Numbered from the stretch's first letter, positions 34,730 to 44,738 are shown. The stretch is DNA of 64,000 bases from Ectobacillus ponti (GCF_024294785.1 NZ_JANCLT010000014.1:40953-104952), one strand, 5' to 3'. Notes: generated by a model not told the origin, from the sequence alone. Translations and numbers: made by a program.

Positions 34730-36004
34730 ATGGAAAACAACAAGAAGTATGTATGGGAAGATGTGATTCACACCATTAAAAAGCTGGATCCCAAAAAGCT
34801 GGAGGTCGTAAAAGCGACACTGCCCATTGTACTCGAGCATGGAGAAGCCATTACCACAAGATTTTATCAACGCATGTTCGAAAATCACCCGGAGCTGCGC
34901 AATGTATTCAATCAAACACACCAGCGCACCGGACATCAACCCAAGGCGCTGGCAAATGCAGTGTATGCGGCTGCCGCGCACATTGAAGATATGAGCGGCA
35001 TTATGCCGGCGCTTGAACGGATCGGCCAAAAGCATAGAAGTTTGCAGATCAAACCGGAGCAATATCCAATTGTCGGCGAAAATCTGCTTGCAGCCATCAA
35101 AGAAACGCTGGGAGACGCTGCGACAGACGAAATTCTGGATGCCTGGGCGGATGCGTATGAGGTCATCTCTGATGTTTTTATCCGGATGGAGGATGTGCTG
35201 TATAAAACATCTGAAAATCAGCCGGGCGGCTGGGCGGGCTTCAAGGATTTTGTCATTGACCGGAAAGTGCAGGAAAGTGAGGTTATCACCTCGTTCTACC
35301 TCAAACCGAAGGACGGGGCAAGGCTGCCGTCCTATCTGCCGGGCCAGTACATTACCATCAAGGTGGACCTCCCGCAGGAAGAGTATACACATGTCAGACA
35401 GTACAGCCTGTCTGACCGCCCGGGGCTGGAGTATTTCCGCATCAGTGTGAAGCGTGAGGACTCCCTGGAAGAAGGCGACCCAGCCGGCATTGTGTCTACC
35501 TCTCTGCATAACGTGTATCAGGAGGAGGACATTCTGCCAATTACCTCACCGGCTGGGGACTTCTATTTGGACGTGAACAGCGAAGAGCCAGTTGTGCTCA
35601 TCAGCGGCGGTGTCGGCCTTACGCCGATGATGAGTATGCTGAATACCATCATCGAGAAGCAGCCGAGCCGGAAGGTCACTTACATCCATGCAGCGATGAA
35701 CGGGAAGGTGCATGCGTTCCGTGAGCATGTAAAGGATGTCGCGGCAACACACGATAATGTCCGCTCTTATGTGATTTACCAGACGCCGACTGATGAGGAT
35801 CGCCAAGAACATCGCTTTGACAAGGAAGGATACATCACATTGGATTGGCTCAAGGAGACTCTTCCATCCAATCAAGCGCAGTTTTACTTCTGCGGTCCTA
35901 CGCCGTTTATGAAGGCCGTCAACAAAGCCTTGAAGGAGTGGGGCGTCCCGCAGGAGCATATTCACTACGAATTCTTTGGCTCAGCAGGTGATCTCGAAAG
36001 CTGA
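34730..36004 (+). CDS. hmp: Flavohemoglobin (nitric oxide dioxygenase)
   Basis: 424 aa from ATG 34730 (GGTGAGAAGA upstream). The globin domain (residues 20-155) carries Tyr in TRFYQRMF (distal pocket) and the proximal His in IGQKHRSL. The FAD domain has RQYSLSD (about 225), and the NAD domain GGVGLTPMMSML (about 292) and FYFCGPTPFMKAV (about 385). The enzyme turns NO plus O2 into nitrate using NAD(P)H, protecting against nitrosative stress. About 15-20 residues longer at the N-terminus than classical Hmp. Terminator at 36032. Confidence 0.93.
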   Translation: MENNKKYVWEDVIHTIKKLDPKKLEVVKATLPIVLEHGEAITTRFYQRMFENHPELRNVFNQTHQRTGHQPKALANAVYAAAAHIEDMSGIMPALERIGQKHRSLQIKPEQYPIVGENLLAAIKETLGDAATDEILDAWADAYEVISDVFIRMEDVLYKTSENQPGGWAGFKDFVIDRKVQESEVITSFYLKPKDGARLPSYLPGQYITIKVDLPQEEYTHVRQYSLSDRPGLEYFRISVKREDSLEEGDPAGIVSTSLHNVYQEEDILPITSPAGDFYLDVNSEEPVVLISGGVGLTPMMSMLNTIIEKQPSRKVTYIHAAMNGKVHAFREHVKDVAATHDNVRSYVIYQTPTDEDRQEHRFDKEGYITLDWLKETLPSNQAQFYFCGPTPFMKAVNKALKEWGVPQEHIHYEFFGSAGDLES

Positions 36005-36031
36005 AGCCCGATTCGAAGTGTCATTTACAAC

Positions 36032-36070
36032 AGAAAGAGCTGCTGTCCGCAATCGACAGCAGCTCTTTCT
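36032..36070 (+). terminator. Rho-independent terminator
   Basis: AGAAAGAGCTGCTGTC / GACAGCAGCTCTTTCT perfect 16-bp stem, T-rich right arm. Confidence 0.8.
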
Positions 36071-36087
36071 CATGAAGAATTTACCAC

Positions 36088-36115
36088 TTGAGAATCATTC
36101 TAAAAAGAGTAGAAT
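36088..36115 (+). promoter_or_regulatory. Sigma-A promoter of clpE
   Basis: TTGAGA at 36088 and TAGAAT at 36110 with a 16-bp spacer, directly upstream of the CtsR box. Confidence 0.6.
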
Positions 36116-36126
36116 GATTTACATAA

Positions 36127-36143
36127 GGTCAAAGAAAGTCAAA
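36127..36143 (+). promoter_or_regulatory. CtsR operator of clpE
   Basis: GGTCAAA-GAA-AGTCAAA, an exact match to the CtsR heptad repeat GGTCAAA-N3-RGTCAAA, placed about 12 bp after the -10 box so bound CtsR would block transcription. A further GTCAAAT follows, and a TTTGAC lies at 36158. Confidence 0.92.
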
Positions 36144-36191
36144 GTCAAATATCAAACTTTGACGAATATTACGGAAAAGGAGTTGCATGAT

Positions 36192-38297
36192 ATGAAATGC
36201 CAAGCATGCCAACAACAGCAAGCAACTGTACGATTGAATATCCGTATGAACGGACAGATGGTCGACAAGCATCTCTGTCATGCTTGCTATGAGAGAGAAA
36301 AACAAAACGTATTCCCGATGGGCGGCTCGCCGTTCCATGGATTTTTCAATATGCTTCAGGGACAAAAGCAGCCGGACATACCAGAGCTGCATCCTGTCAA
36401 GAAGCAACGAAATGGGAAGCTGGAGCTGCTCAGCCAATTGGCCCGCAACCTGAATGATGCAGCCAAGGAAGGCCGTATCGATCCGGTGATCGGCCGTGAT
36501 AAAGAAATCGAGCGTGTGATTGAAATTTTAAATCGCCGCAATAAAAATAATCCTGTACTGATCGGGGAGCCTGGTGTCGGCAAGACAGCCATTGCGGAAG
36601 GCTTTGCACTTCGCATTGTGGAAGGCAAGGTGCCGGCAAAGCTGGCAAACAAAGAGATTTATGTGCTGGATGTTGCCTCTCTTGTCTCTGATACCGGCAT
36701 CCGCGGCCAGTTTGAGCAGCGGATGAAGGACCTGTTGGAAGAACTGCAGCAGCATGAGAACATCATCCTATTCATTGATGAAATTCATACCATCGTTGGC
36801 GCAGGCTCTGCACAAGGCTCCATGGATGCAGGCAACATTCTGAAGCCGGCATTGGCCCGCGGCGATCTGCAGGTGATTGGCGCCACAACACTAAAGGAAT
36901 ACCGCATCATTGAGAAGGATGCTGCACTTGAACGCCGCTTCCAGCCGGTCTTGGTGCAGGAACCATCTGTAGACGAAGCTGTGCAAATTTTGCAGGGGCT
37001 GAAGGCGCACTACGAGGCCTATCATGGTGTGCAAATTCCGGATGAAGTGGTTCGTGCTTGTGTCACCCTGTCACACCGCTATATTCAGGACCGTTATCTG
37101 CCGGACAAAGCGATTGACCTGTTGGATGAAGCCGGCTCCAAGGTAAATCTGCGCGCAAGCCAGCAAGAGCCGGGAGAGCTACAGGCAAAGCTGAAGCGCA
37201 TCCAGGCAGAAAAGGCGGCAGCAACCGCGGCGGAGCAATATGAAACAGCAGCCCAGCTGCGTGATAAAGAGAAAACACTCTTGGAGCAATTGGAGAAGGA
37301 AGTGCCTGCAGCGCATGTTTCTGTGCAGGATATTGAGAGCATAATTGAGGAGAAAACCGGCATTCCGGTCAGCAAGCTGCAGCAGCAGGAGCAGCAAAAC
37401 CTGCAGAACCTGCAGCAGCGCCTTGCGGAAAAGGTGATCGGCCAGGCCCAAGCGGTAGAAAAGGTGGCCAAAGCTGTCCGCCGCGGCCGCGCCGGCCTGA
37501 AGTCCAAAACGAGACCAACTGCCTCCTTCCTGTTCGCCGGTCCGACAGGCGTGGGTAAGACAGAGCTCGCCAAGACATTGGCCGAGGAAGTGTTTGGAGA
37601 CCGCGAAGCCATGATTCGCCTGGACATGAGTGAATATATGGAGAAGCATTCCGTTTCCAAGCTGATCGGTTCTCCTCCGGGCTACGTCGGCCACGAGGAA
37701 GCGGGGCAACTTACGGAAAAAGTGCGCCGCAATCCGTACAGCCTCCTTTTGCTGGATGAAGTGGAAAAAGCACATCCGGATGTACAGCATATGTTCCTGC
37801 AAATTCTGGAGGACGGCCGTCTGACAGACAGCCAGGGACGCACCGTAAGCTTTAAGGATACGATTATTATCATGACAAGCAACGCCGGAGTGGCGGAAAA
37901 GAAGAAAACAGTCGGCTTTGGCGTCTCTGCAGAACAGGAGCAAAGCAGCCTCCTGGATTCCCTCACAGCTTATTTCAAGCCGGAATTTCTGAACCGCTTT
38001 GATGCCATCATTCCGTTCAACCACTTGGAGCACGGTGACCTCGTCCGAATTGTGGACCTGCTGTTTGCCGAACTGCGCGGAAACCTGGCTGAACAGCACA
38101 TCGAGCTTGTCGTGGAAGAAGGAGCGAAGGAAATCATTGCGGAGATGGGATACCATCCAGCCTTCGGCGCACGTCCGCTGCGCCGTGTCATCCAAGAGAA
38201 GGTAGAAGATGTAATCGCTGACTTGCTGCTGGAAGGCGCAGTCCACAAGGTACGCGTCTATGCAGAGAATGGCCAGCTGCAGACTGCAAGCATGTAA
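36192..38297 (+). CDS. clpE: ClpE, ATP-dependent Clp chaperone with zinc finger
   Basis: 701 aa from ATG 36192 (AAAGGAG upstream). The N-terminal zinc finger is CQAC...CHAC (residues 3-31), which separates ClpE from ClpC. AAA-1 has Walker A GEPGVGKT (about 123) and LFIDEIHT; a UVR-like segment and coiled coil ([22 protein letters not shown]) lie at about 335-360; AAA-2 has GPTGVGKT (about 450), [12 protein letters not shown] and sensor 2 GARPLRR. It unfolds damaged proteins for ClpP. CtsR box upstream gives heat and disulfide-stress control. Terminator at 38316. Confidence 0.95.
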   Translation: MKCQACQQQQATVRLNIRMNGQMVDKHLCHACYEREKQNVFPMGGSPFHGFFNMLQGQKQPDIPELHPVKKQRNGKLELLSQLARNLNDAAKEGRIDPVIGRDKEIERVIEILNRRNKNNPVLIGEPGVGKTAIAEGFALRIVEGKVPAKLANKEIYVLDVASLVSDTGIRGQFEQRMKDLLEELQQHENIILFIDEIHTIVGAGSAQGSMDAGNILKPALARGDLQVIGATTLKEYRIIEKDAALERRFQPVLVQEPSVDEAVQILQGLKAHYEAYHGVQIPDEVVRACVTLSHRYIQDRYLPDKAIDLLDEAGSKVNLRASQQEPGELQAKLKRIQAEKAAATAAEQYETAAQLRDKEKTLLEQLEKEVPAAHVSVQDIESIIEEKTGIPVSKLQQQEQQNLQNLQQRLAEKVIGQAQAVEKVAKAVRRGRAGLKSKTRPTASFLFAGPTGVGKTELAKTLAEEVFGDREAMIRLDMSEYMEKHSVSKLIGSPPGYVGHEEAGQLTEKVRRNPYSLLLLDEVEKAHPDVQHMFLQILEDGRLTDSQGRTVSFKDTIIIMTSNAGVAEKKKTVGFGVSAEQEQSSLLDSLTAYFKPEFLNRFDAIIPFNHLEHGDLVRIVDLLFAELRGNLAEQHIELVVEEGAKEIIAEMGYHPAFGARPLRRVIQEKVEDVIADLLLEGAVHKVRVYAENGQLQTASM

Positions 38298-38315
38298 GAT
38301 TGACACCCACCCTAT

Positions 38316-38345
38316 GCGCGTCAGGCTATGCCTGGCGCGTTTGTA
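38316..38345 (+). terminator. Rho-independent terminator
   Basis: GCGCGTCAGG-CTATG-CCTGGCGCG then TTTG; one G-T pair. Confidence 0.6.
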
Positions 38346-38438
38346 TATGTATAGTTTGGAAGCTGAGTTTCTTTACAGTTCCTTCACCATGTTATACATT
38401 GAATATGTACATATTTTTCCCAATTGGAGGAGAACGTT

Positions 38439-39383
38439 ATGAAATATCGTCGTCTGGGCCGCTCCGGCCTCAAGGTAAGTGAAATCAGCCTCGGCAGCTG
38501 GCTGACATACGGAAAGACCGTGGATGAAAATCTCGCGGTGCAAACGGTACATAAGGCATATGAGCTTGGCGTGAACTTCTTTGATTCTGCAAACGTTTAC
38601 GAACGCGGCGAAGGAGAGCGCGTGCTGGCAGCAGCGCTGAAGGAATTCCCGCGCGAGTCGTACGTGATCACAACGAAAGCCTTCTGGCCGATGGGCGAGG
38701 GGCCAAATGACCGCGGCCTGTCCCGTAAGCATGTGTTTGAACAGGTGCATGGGAGCCTGAAACGCATGAACCTGGATTATGTGGATGTGTTTTACTGCCA
38801 CCGCTATGATCCGGAAACACCGGTAGACGAAACGCTGCGCACGATTGATGATCTGATCCGTCAGGGTAAAATCCTGTATGCGGGTGTAAGCGAATGGACA
38901 GCTGCGCAAATTCAAGAAGCGGTCGCAACAGCGGACAAGTATCTCCTTGACCGTATTGTAGTCAACCAGCCGCAGTATAACATGTTCCAGCGCTACATCG
39001 AAACAGATATTCTCTCCGTATCGAAAAAAAATGGCATCTCTCAGGTTGTATTCTCCCCATTGGCACAAGGTGTGCTGACAGGGAAATACAAGGGCGGCCA
39101 GATCCCGGCTGACAGCCGCGCGGCAAATGAGTCCGTCAACCATTGGGTGAAGCAGACGTTGTCTCAAGGTGTGGCCGGAAAAGTCGAACAGCTTGAGCAG
39201 GTTGCTGCGTCTCTTGGTGTAACACTGACAGAGCTGGCATTGGCATGGGTACTGCGCCAGCCAAACGTGGCAAGTGCCCTTGTCGGAGCAACAAAGCCCG
39301 AGCAGATTGAACTGAACTGCAGAGCTTCCGGCCTGGAGCTGCCTGCAGAAGTTTGGGCGCAAATTGAAGGCATTTTGCAATAA
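38439..39383 (+). CDS. Aldo/keto reductase (potassium-channel-beta-like, AKR6/AKR11 type)
   Basis: 314 aa, ATG 38439 after GGAGGAG. N-terminal MKYRRLGRSGLKVSEISLGSW; catalytic Asp and Tyr in NFFDSANVYERGE (about 50), Lys in VITTKAFW (about 81), His in VFYCHRYDP (about 122), and the NADPH site SPLAQGVLTGKYKGG (about 208) and GATKPEQ (about 288). It reduces aldehydes or ketones with NADPH; the natural substrate is unknown. Single gene closed by a 20-bp perfect hairpin. Confidence 0.9.
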   Translation: MKYRRLGRSGLKVSEISLGSWLTYGKTVDENLAVQTVHKAYELGVNFFDSANVYERGEGERVLAAALKEFPRESYVITTKAFWPMGEGPNDRGLSRKHVFEQVHGSLKRMNLDYVDVFYCHRYDPETPVDETLRTIDDLIRQGKILYAGVSEWTAAQIQEAVATADKYLLDRIVVNQPQYNMFQRYIETDILSVSKKNGISQVVFSPLAQGVLTGKYKGGQIPADSRAANESVNHWVKQTLSQGVAGKVEQLEQVAASLGVTLTELALAWVLRQPNVASALVGATKPEQIELNCRASGLELPAEVWAQIEGILQ

Positions 39384-39432
39384 GAAGAAGAAACCGGGGA
39401 GAGTTTGATCTGCCCGGTTTCTTCTTCTTATT
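39379..39432. terminator. Bidirectional terminator with 20-bp perfect stem
   Basis: Left arm 39379-39398 and right arm 39413-39432 are exact reverse complements (CCCGGTTTCTTCTTCTTATT on the right) around a 14-nt loop, between convergent genes. Confidence 0.85.
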
Positions 39433-39434
39433 GC

Positions 39435-39959
39435 TTACAATTCAGTATCAGCTCCAGAAATGAAGGAGGGGAGCGCTTGGCCGAACAGTTGAACCAAATT
39501 CTTGTCCAATCCCTCTGTTCTTGTTGTGACTGTAATCCTCTCCAGTGTTGTTCCCTCTTCCAAAGAGTCTATGGCATCCCATACGGTTTGGAGTTCTGTC
39601 CGAAAACGATAGGGTGTTGCGATGAATGTTCTGCGTTCGCTTTGTTCAACCTTCCAACGCATCCTTTCGGCGTTTTCACATATTGTGTTCTTTTCTTCTT
39701 CCGACACAAGAAATCCAATATAATCGAGCATCGTTTTCTTTCCAAGCCCAAAGGTAAGGTTTACGGCCCCTTTTTTCACCTCTATGATCCGGAACAGAAT
39801 CTTTTTTTCACGAAAATTCTCTCACGTGAGAGGAGGATTGAACAGCTGAAATTCCCCATTGTATTTTCCAATGCGCTGCGATACACGAAATCCATTTCTT
39901 ATATAAAACAATTCCGTTTCCTCGACATATGGAGTCCAAAAATGATAGTGAAAAAGCAC
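39435..39959 (-). pseudogene. VOC (glyoxalase-like) family gene interrupted by one in-frame TGA
   Basis: Read from GTG 39959, with TAGGAGG 8 nt upstream, the frame gives 45 residues (HFWTPYVEETELFYIRNGF, KYNGEFQLFNPPLT), then TGA at 39822-39824, then continues in the same frame without another stop to 39435 (ENFREKKILFRIIEVKKGAVNL, later LDYIGFLV and RRTFIATPYRFRTEL). The two halves make one two-module VOC-type protein of about 174 aa; TGA sits where a Trp codon TGG would read naturally. Internal starts (GTG 39779, or ATG 39731 after GGAAAG) could still yield the C-terminal half. Sequencing error cannot be excluded. Confidence 0.75.
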
Positions 39960-40223
39960 AGCAGCCACCTCCTATTCTTGTTGCATCGCCATCCATATTC
40001 GGTGTAAATCGGAAATTCCTTTCTGGGAAAGCGGACTGCGGCTGTCATTGGTGCAGCATGGTCTTCTCTGAGCGAGGAGACAGGCTCCGGTTAAACAGGA
40101 CTCGGCACCCCCGATTTCCTTTTAATTGTTTAGAATTTTCTAAAAAACATATGGAAATCGGGCTCTAATTAGGATATATTTAGAAATGTGTCTTTTTTTA
40201 TCTTTTCAAAGAGAGGAGATTGT
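39960..40223 (+). promoter_or_regulatory. Structured leader upstream of the ABC exporter
   Basis: No convincing gene. Hairpins: GTCTTCTC-TGAGC-GAGGAGAC at 40061-40081 and CCCGATTTCC (40110) pairing with GGAAATCGGG (40153), with TTTAGAA/TTCTAAA nested inside the long loop. A 79-codon + frame from 39929 covers the region but has no ribosome binding site. Such stems just ahead of a multidrug-type exporter could be an attenuator (compare bmrBCD leader control), but this is inference. Confidence 0.4.
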
Positions 40224-41972
40224 ATGGAAACCTTTAAAAAGCTAAAGCAGTTTTATCTTCCTTACCAAGCATACTTCTGGTGGTCGCTCCTTTGCATGTT
40301 TTTGGCGACCTGTATTACGGTGATTTACCCCATTGTGCTGCAGTATACGATTGATACCATCATTACAAAAGCCGAGTATCATTTTGTGCCGTATATGCTG
40401 TCTCTGTTCGCCGGCCTGATGCTGATTAAAGCCGCGGCTACCTATTTCCAGCAGTATGTCGGCGACATGTTTGGCATCCGCTCTGTCTACACTTTGCGCA
40501 ACGAGCTGTACCGCAAGCTGCAATTTCTGCCGTTTTCCTACTATGACAATGCCAAAACAGGCGATTTGATGTCCCGTTTGACCTCGGATGTAGAAGGCTT
40601 CCGGTTCTTCCTGTCTTTTGGCTTTTCGGAATTTCTCCGCCTGCTTGTCCTAATTGTTGCAAGCTTTTCTGTCATGTTTTTCTATTCCGCCCCGCTGACG
40701 TTTGCGGTCATGGCCATTCTGCCCTTTTTGTGTGCATCTGTCTATCAGTTTGACAAGCGGATTCACCCGGCTTTCCGGAACATCCGTACATCCTTTGGGA
40801 AACTGAATACAAATGTGCAGGAAAACCTAAGCGGCATCACAACGGTAAAGGCACTGTCCCGCGAAAGCTTCCAAACCGGAAAGTTCAACGATTCCAACCA
40901 CGACTACAGGGAACGGAATATGGAAACCTCGCTGCTTTGGGCGAAATACTTTCCGCTTATGGAGTTGATCGGCAACGTGTCCACAGTGATCCTTCTGGCC
41001 TACGGAGGCTGGCTGGTGATGCAGGGAGAGCTGCTGCCGGGAGAACTGGTTGCTTTCTTCAGCCTGACTGCGTACTTGATTTGGCCAATCATGAACCTCG
41101 GGTTTGTGATGAATATGTTTTCCCAGGCGAAGGCATCCGGCGAGCGCCTGCTGGAGATTTTGGATGAACAGGAAAAGGTTCACAAGGTAAACCATAAGGG
41201 ACAACGGCTGCGCGGAAGCGTTGCATTCCGGGACGTAACGCTGATATATCCCGGCGAGAACAAAGCAGCGCTGGAGTCCGTGTCGTTTCAGGCGGAACAG
41301 GGGCATATCATTGGCTTGATCGGGGCAACAGGCTCCGGCAAAACAAGCTTGACGCAGCTGATTACCCGCTTTTACGAGCCAACTTCCGGCCAAATCCTGA
41401 TTGACGATCAGGACATCTCCCGCTATTCCCTGGAGCAGCTCCGCTATCATATCGGCTTTGTGCTGCAGGAAACGTTCCTGTTTTCGACCACGATTAAAGC
41501 GAATATTGCTTATGGGCGTCCCGACATTCCGATGCGGAAAATCATTGAAGCTGCAAAGCGGGCCCAGGCACATGACTTTATTATGGCGCTGCCGGACGGC
41601 TACAACACCATGCTTGGTGAACGCGGCCTCGGCTTGTCAGGCGGGCAAAAGCAACGCTTGGCCATTGCCCGGGCGCTTCTGCTGGATCCAAGCATCCTTG
41701 TGCTCGACGATGCTACGAGTGCGGTGGACATGGAAACCGAGCACCGCATCCAGCTTGCTCTGCGCGAAGTGATGCAGGACCGGACCACCTTCATCATCGC
41801 CCACCGTATTTCCTCCCTGCGTCATGCGGATGAAATTTTGGTGTTTGACGAAGGCCGTATTGTGGAGCGGGGAACACACGAGGAGCTGCTGGCGCTTAGG
41901 GGAGCATACAAACGGATTTTTGATCTGCAGTACCGCGACCAGGCAATAGAAGCGAAGGAGGGATTGTATTGA
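40224..41972 (+). CDS. Heterodimeric ABC exporter, subunit 1 (degenerate catalytic site)
   Basis: 582 aa, ATG 40224 after GAGAGGAGA. Six membrane segments (residues 15-300) form an exporter-type membrane domain; the ATPase follows with Walker A GATGSGKT (about 372), signature LSGGQKQRL (about 475) and Walker B ILVLDDATS. The residue after the Walker B Asp is Asp, not the catalytic Glu, while the H-loop IIAHRIS is intact. This is the non-catalytic half-site of asymmetric exporters such as BmrC/D, LmrC/D or YfiB/YfiC. It pairs with the next gene, which overlaps by 4 bases. Confidence 0.9.
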   Translation: METFKKLKQFYLPYQAYFWWSLLCMFLATCITVIYPIVLQYTIDTIITKAEYHFVPYMLSLFAGLMLIKAAATYFQQYVGDMFGIRSVYTLRNELYRKLQFLPFSYYDNAKTGDLMSRLTSDVEGFRFFLSFGFSEFLRLLVLIVASFSVMFFYSAPLTFAVMAILPFLCASVYQFDKRIHPAFRNIRTSFGKLNTNVQENLSGITTVKALSRESFQTGKFNDSNHDYRERNMETSLLWAKYFPLMELIGNVSTVILLAYGGWLVMQGELLPGELVAFFSLTAYLIWPIMNLGFVMNMFSQAKASGERLLEILDEQEKVHKVNHKGQRLRGSVAFRDVTLIYPGENKAALESVSFQAEQGHIIGLIGATGSGKTSLTQLITRFYEPTSGQILIDDQDISRYSLEQLRYHIGFVLQETFLFSTTIKANIAYGRPDIPMRKIIEAAKRAQAHDFIMALPDGYNTMLGERGLGLSGGQKQRLAIARALLLDPSILVLDDATSAVDMETEHRIQLALREVMQDRTTFIIAHRISSLRHADEILVFDEGRIVERGTHEELLALRGAYKRIFDLQYRDQAIEAKEGLY

Positions 41973-43780
41973 AGCAGGAAAAACAACATATTTTAGACCG
42001 CTTTTACTATAAAACAGATGCCGTGATTGATATGCCGTTCAACTGGAAACAGATGATGCGTCTGCTTGGCTATATTAAGCCCTATCGAAAAAGCCTGCTT
42101 CCGGCTGCTTTCCTTATGGTCACCATCACGACCATCATCCGGCTCGTGACTCCGATTTTAATCGGAAAATATACGCTGGACTATGCGGTGCGGAACAAGG
42201 ATGGAGCGCTGCTGACGCAGCTGGTGATTGTCATTGGCATTCTGTATCTTGTCTCTTATCTTGCAAACTCCTTCCGCATCCGGTATATGAATCAACTGGG
42301 ACAAAATATTATTTACGACCTGCGCAAGCATCTATTCCGCCATATACAAAGATTGTCGCACCGTTTCTTCGAGTCCCGCTCCGCCGGGTCCATTCTGGTG
42401 CGGATTATGAATGATATCAATTCCCTGCAGGAGCTGTTCACAAGCGGTGTCATCAATTTGCTGATGGATCTGCTGCTGCTGGTCGGGATTGTGTTCATTC
42501 TATTCACCTTGAGCCCGTCGCTGACGGTGGCGATCATTCTCGTACTGCCTCTCATGTTTTTGATCTCCACCAGCCTGCGGAAGAAGATCCGTTTGGCCTG
42601 GCAGCTGGTACGGATGAAGCAGGCGAAGCTGAATTCACATCTGAATGAGAGCATTCAGGGCATCCGCATCACCCAATCCTTCACGCAAGAGCAGGAAAAC
42701 ATGCTGTTTTTTGATGGCATCAATCAGGAAAACTATGAGAGCTGGCGCAACGCCACGCAAAAAAATGCGATATTCCGCCCGTTTGTAGAGCTGTCCAATA
42801 CAATCGGCACCGTCATCCTGATCTGGTTCGGGGCAGTATTGATCCAAGACGAGAGGCTGACGCTCGGTGTATTTGTTTCTTTTGCTTTTTATCTTGGTAT
42901 GTTCTGGGAGCCGATTTCCCGCCTCGGGCAGGTATACAATCAGCTGCTGATCGGCATGGCTTCTTCTGAACGGATTTTCGAGTTTCTCGATGAGAAGCCG
43001 CTTGTGGCCAACAGCGAGAACGCCATTGCCTTGCCGGATATTCAGGGCCACATCGAATTTGACCATGTTACGTTTTCCTATGATGGGACGCGCACGGCGC
43101 TTGACGATCTTTCGCTCACCATCCAACAGGGGCAAACTGCGGCTTTGGTTGGACATACAGGCTCCGGCAAAACCTCCATCGCGAACCTGATCACCCGTTT
43201 TTATGATGTGACGGACGGCACCATCCGGATTGACGGGCGGGACGTAAAGGATGTAACGGTAGAAAGCCTGCGTTCGCGCATCAGCATCGTCCTGCAGGAT
43301 ACGTTTATCTTCTCCGGCACGATTATGGAGAATATCCGCTTCGGACGTCCGGATGCAACGGATGAAGAGGTGATGAAAGCAGCCCGGACAGTGGGAGCCG
43401 ACAGCTTCATCCATAAGCTGAAAAACGGATATCACACAGAGGTGGAGGAGCGCGGCAATATCCTCTCCGTCGGGGAACGGCAGCTGCTGTCCTTCGCCCG
43501 GGCGCTGCTGGCCGACCCGCGCATCATCATCCTGGATGAAGCCACGGCCAGCATCGATACCGAGACAGAGCAGCAGATTCAACAAGCCTTGCGTACGCTG
43601 CTGCAAGGCAGAACCGCCATCATCATTGCCCACCGCTTGTCCACTATCAGAGATGCAGATCGTATCTTTGTCCTGCAGCAGGGGCGGTTGCTCGAACAGG
43701 GGAGTCATGAAGAGCTGCTCCGGCAGCAAGGGGAATACTACCGGCTGGTGCAAGCGCAGTTCTCAGCCATGCAAATGTAA
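41969..43780 (+). CDS. Heterodimeric ABC exporter, subunit 2 (catalytic Walker B)
   Basis: 603 aa, TTG start with GGAGGGATTGTA upstream. Membrane domain at residues about 25-330, then Walker A GHTGSGKT (about 392), Walker B IIILDEATAS with the catalytic Glu, H-loop IIAHRLS, but a degenerate signature LSVGERQ instead of LSGGQ. The defects are complementary to subunit 1, so one good and one degenerate ATP site form, as in drug exporters of this class. Exports unknown hydrophobic compounds or peptides. Terminator at 43779. Confidence 0.9.
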   Translation: MKQEKQHILDRFYYKTDAVIDMPFNWKQMMRLLGYIKPYRKSLLPAAFLMVTITTIIRLVTPILIGKYTLDYAVRNKDGALLTQLVIVIGILYLVSYLANSFRIRYMNQLGQNIIYDLRKHLFRHIQRLSHRFFESRSAGSILVRIMNDINSLQELFTSGVINLLMDLLLLVGIVFILFTLSPSLTVAIILVLPLMFLISTSLRKKIRLAWQLVRMKQAKLNSHLNESIQGIRITQSFTQEQENMLFFDGINQENYESWRNATQKNAIFRPFVELSNTIGTVILIWFGAVLIQDERLTLGVFVSFAFYLGMFWEPISRLGQVYNQLLIGMASSERIFEFLDEKPLVANSENAIALPDIQGHIEFDHVTFSYDGTRTALDDLSLTIQQGQTAALVGHTGSGKTSIANLITRFYDVTDGTIRIDGRDVKDVTVESLRSRISIVLQDTFIFSGTIMENIRFGRPDATDEEVMKAARTVGADSFIHKLKNGYHTEVEERGNILSVGERQLLSFARALLADPRIIILDEATASIDTETEQQIQQALRTLLQGRTAIIIAHRLSTIRDADRIFVLQQGRLLEQGSHEELLRQQGEYYRLVQAQFSAMQM

Positions 43781-43804
43781 GAGCGGATGCTTCCGCTCTT
43801 TTTT
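43779..43804 (+). terminator. Rho-independent terminator
   Basis: AAGAGCGGA-TGC-TTCCGCTCTT followed by TTTT; overlaps the stop codon. Confidence 0.8.
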
Positions 43805-43836
43805 ATGTATGGGTAAGCTATGGAGGGAGGGATTAG

Positions 43837-44733
43837 ATGAACATAACGGCCTTGCAACGCCGCTTGCAACGGGAGAAGCTGCACGCTTTGCTGGTGCATC
43901 AACGGGGACAGACCACACTGGATTATTATCGCGAGGAGGGAGACCGGTCCCGTCTCTTCAAGCTGAATTCCATCACCAAAAGCGTTATGGCAACATTAAT
44001 CGGGATGGCCATGGACCAAGGGGCCATTTCCGGTGTGCATACACCGCTTCGTTTCTTTTTTCCGCTCCCTCCTGAAAAGCAGCAGCTCACCCTATATCAT
44101 CTGCTGACCATGACAACCGGGGAGCGTTGGCCGGAATTTGGCCGGGGCGTCACGTACCCGTCAGAGCTGACAAAGTCGGCGGATTGGATCCAATACATTC
44201 TCCGCCAGCCGCTTGCTGACAAGCCGGGCACACGGATGAACTACAACTCCGGTTCTTCGCATCTATTAAGCGCTGTACTCCAGCAAGCAACCGGCATGTC
44301 CACGGCTGCTTTTGCCGAGCAGCATCTGTTCCATCCAATGGGCATTAGGGAGTATAAATGGGGGACAGACCCGCAGGGCATTCCGATCGGCGGGTTTCAC
44401 CTGCAGCTGCGGGCGGAGGATCTCCTGAAGCTGGGTTTGCTGTATCTGCACGGTGGGCAATGGGAAGGAACGCAACTGCTGTCTGCGAATTGGATTGCGG
44501 AAGCATGGCAGCCGCACTATACGACCTACCGCCATATCGGGTCTTATGGGTATCACTGGTGGGTCCTTCGCAAGGAAGCCTTCGATGTGCGTTTTCACAC
44601 CTATTTTGCGCTGGGCTATGGGGGACAGTACGTTTTGCTTGTCCCGGAACTGGAGCTGGCTGCTGTCACATGCGGCCATATGCCGCGCCGGGGGATTGCT
44701 GTGCTGCGAATGCTGCTGGACAGCTTTTCGTAA
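43837..44733 (+). CDS. Serine hydrolase, beta-lactamase (class C/esterase) family
   Basis: 298 aa, GGAGGGAGGG before the ATG. Catalytic Ser and Lys in NSITKSVMA (SxxK, about residue 49), the Tyr-x-Asn element in MNYNSGSSH (about 137), and a late region GYGGQYVLLVP in place of KTG (about 265). This is the pattern of penicillin-binding-protein-like esterases. There is no signal peptide, so it is probably cytosolic and not a true beta-lactamase. Substrate unknown. Confidence 0.85.
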   Translation: MNITALQRRLQREKLHALLVHQRGQTTLDYYREEGDRSRLFKLNSITKSVMATLIGMAMDQGAISGVHTPLRFFFPLPPEKQQLTLYHLLTMTTGERWPEFGRGVTYPSELTKSADWIQYILRQPLADKPGTRMNYNSGSSHLLSAVLQQATGMSTAAFAEQHLFHPMGIREYKWGTDPQGIPIGGFHLQLRAEDLLKLGLLYLHGGQWEGTQLLSANWIAEAWQPHYTTYRHIGSYGYHWWVLRKEAFDVRFHTYFALGYGGQYVLLVPELELAAVTCGHMPRRGIAVLRMLLDSFS

Positions 44734-44738
44734 ATACA

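Noticed and set aside
39929-40168. 79-codon + frame in the ABC exporter leader
   Set aside because: No ribosome binding site, overlaps the antisense VOC pseudogene, and its end is explained by the hairpin. A leader peptide cannot be fully excluded.
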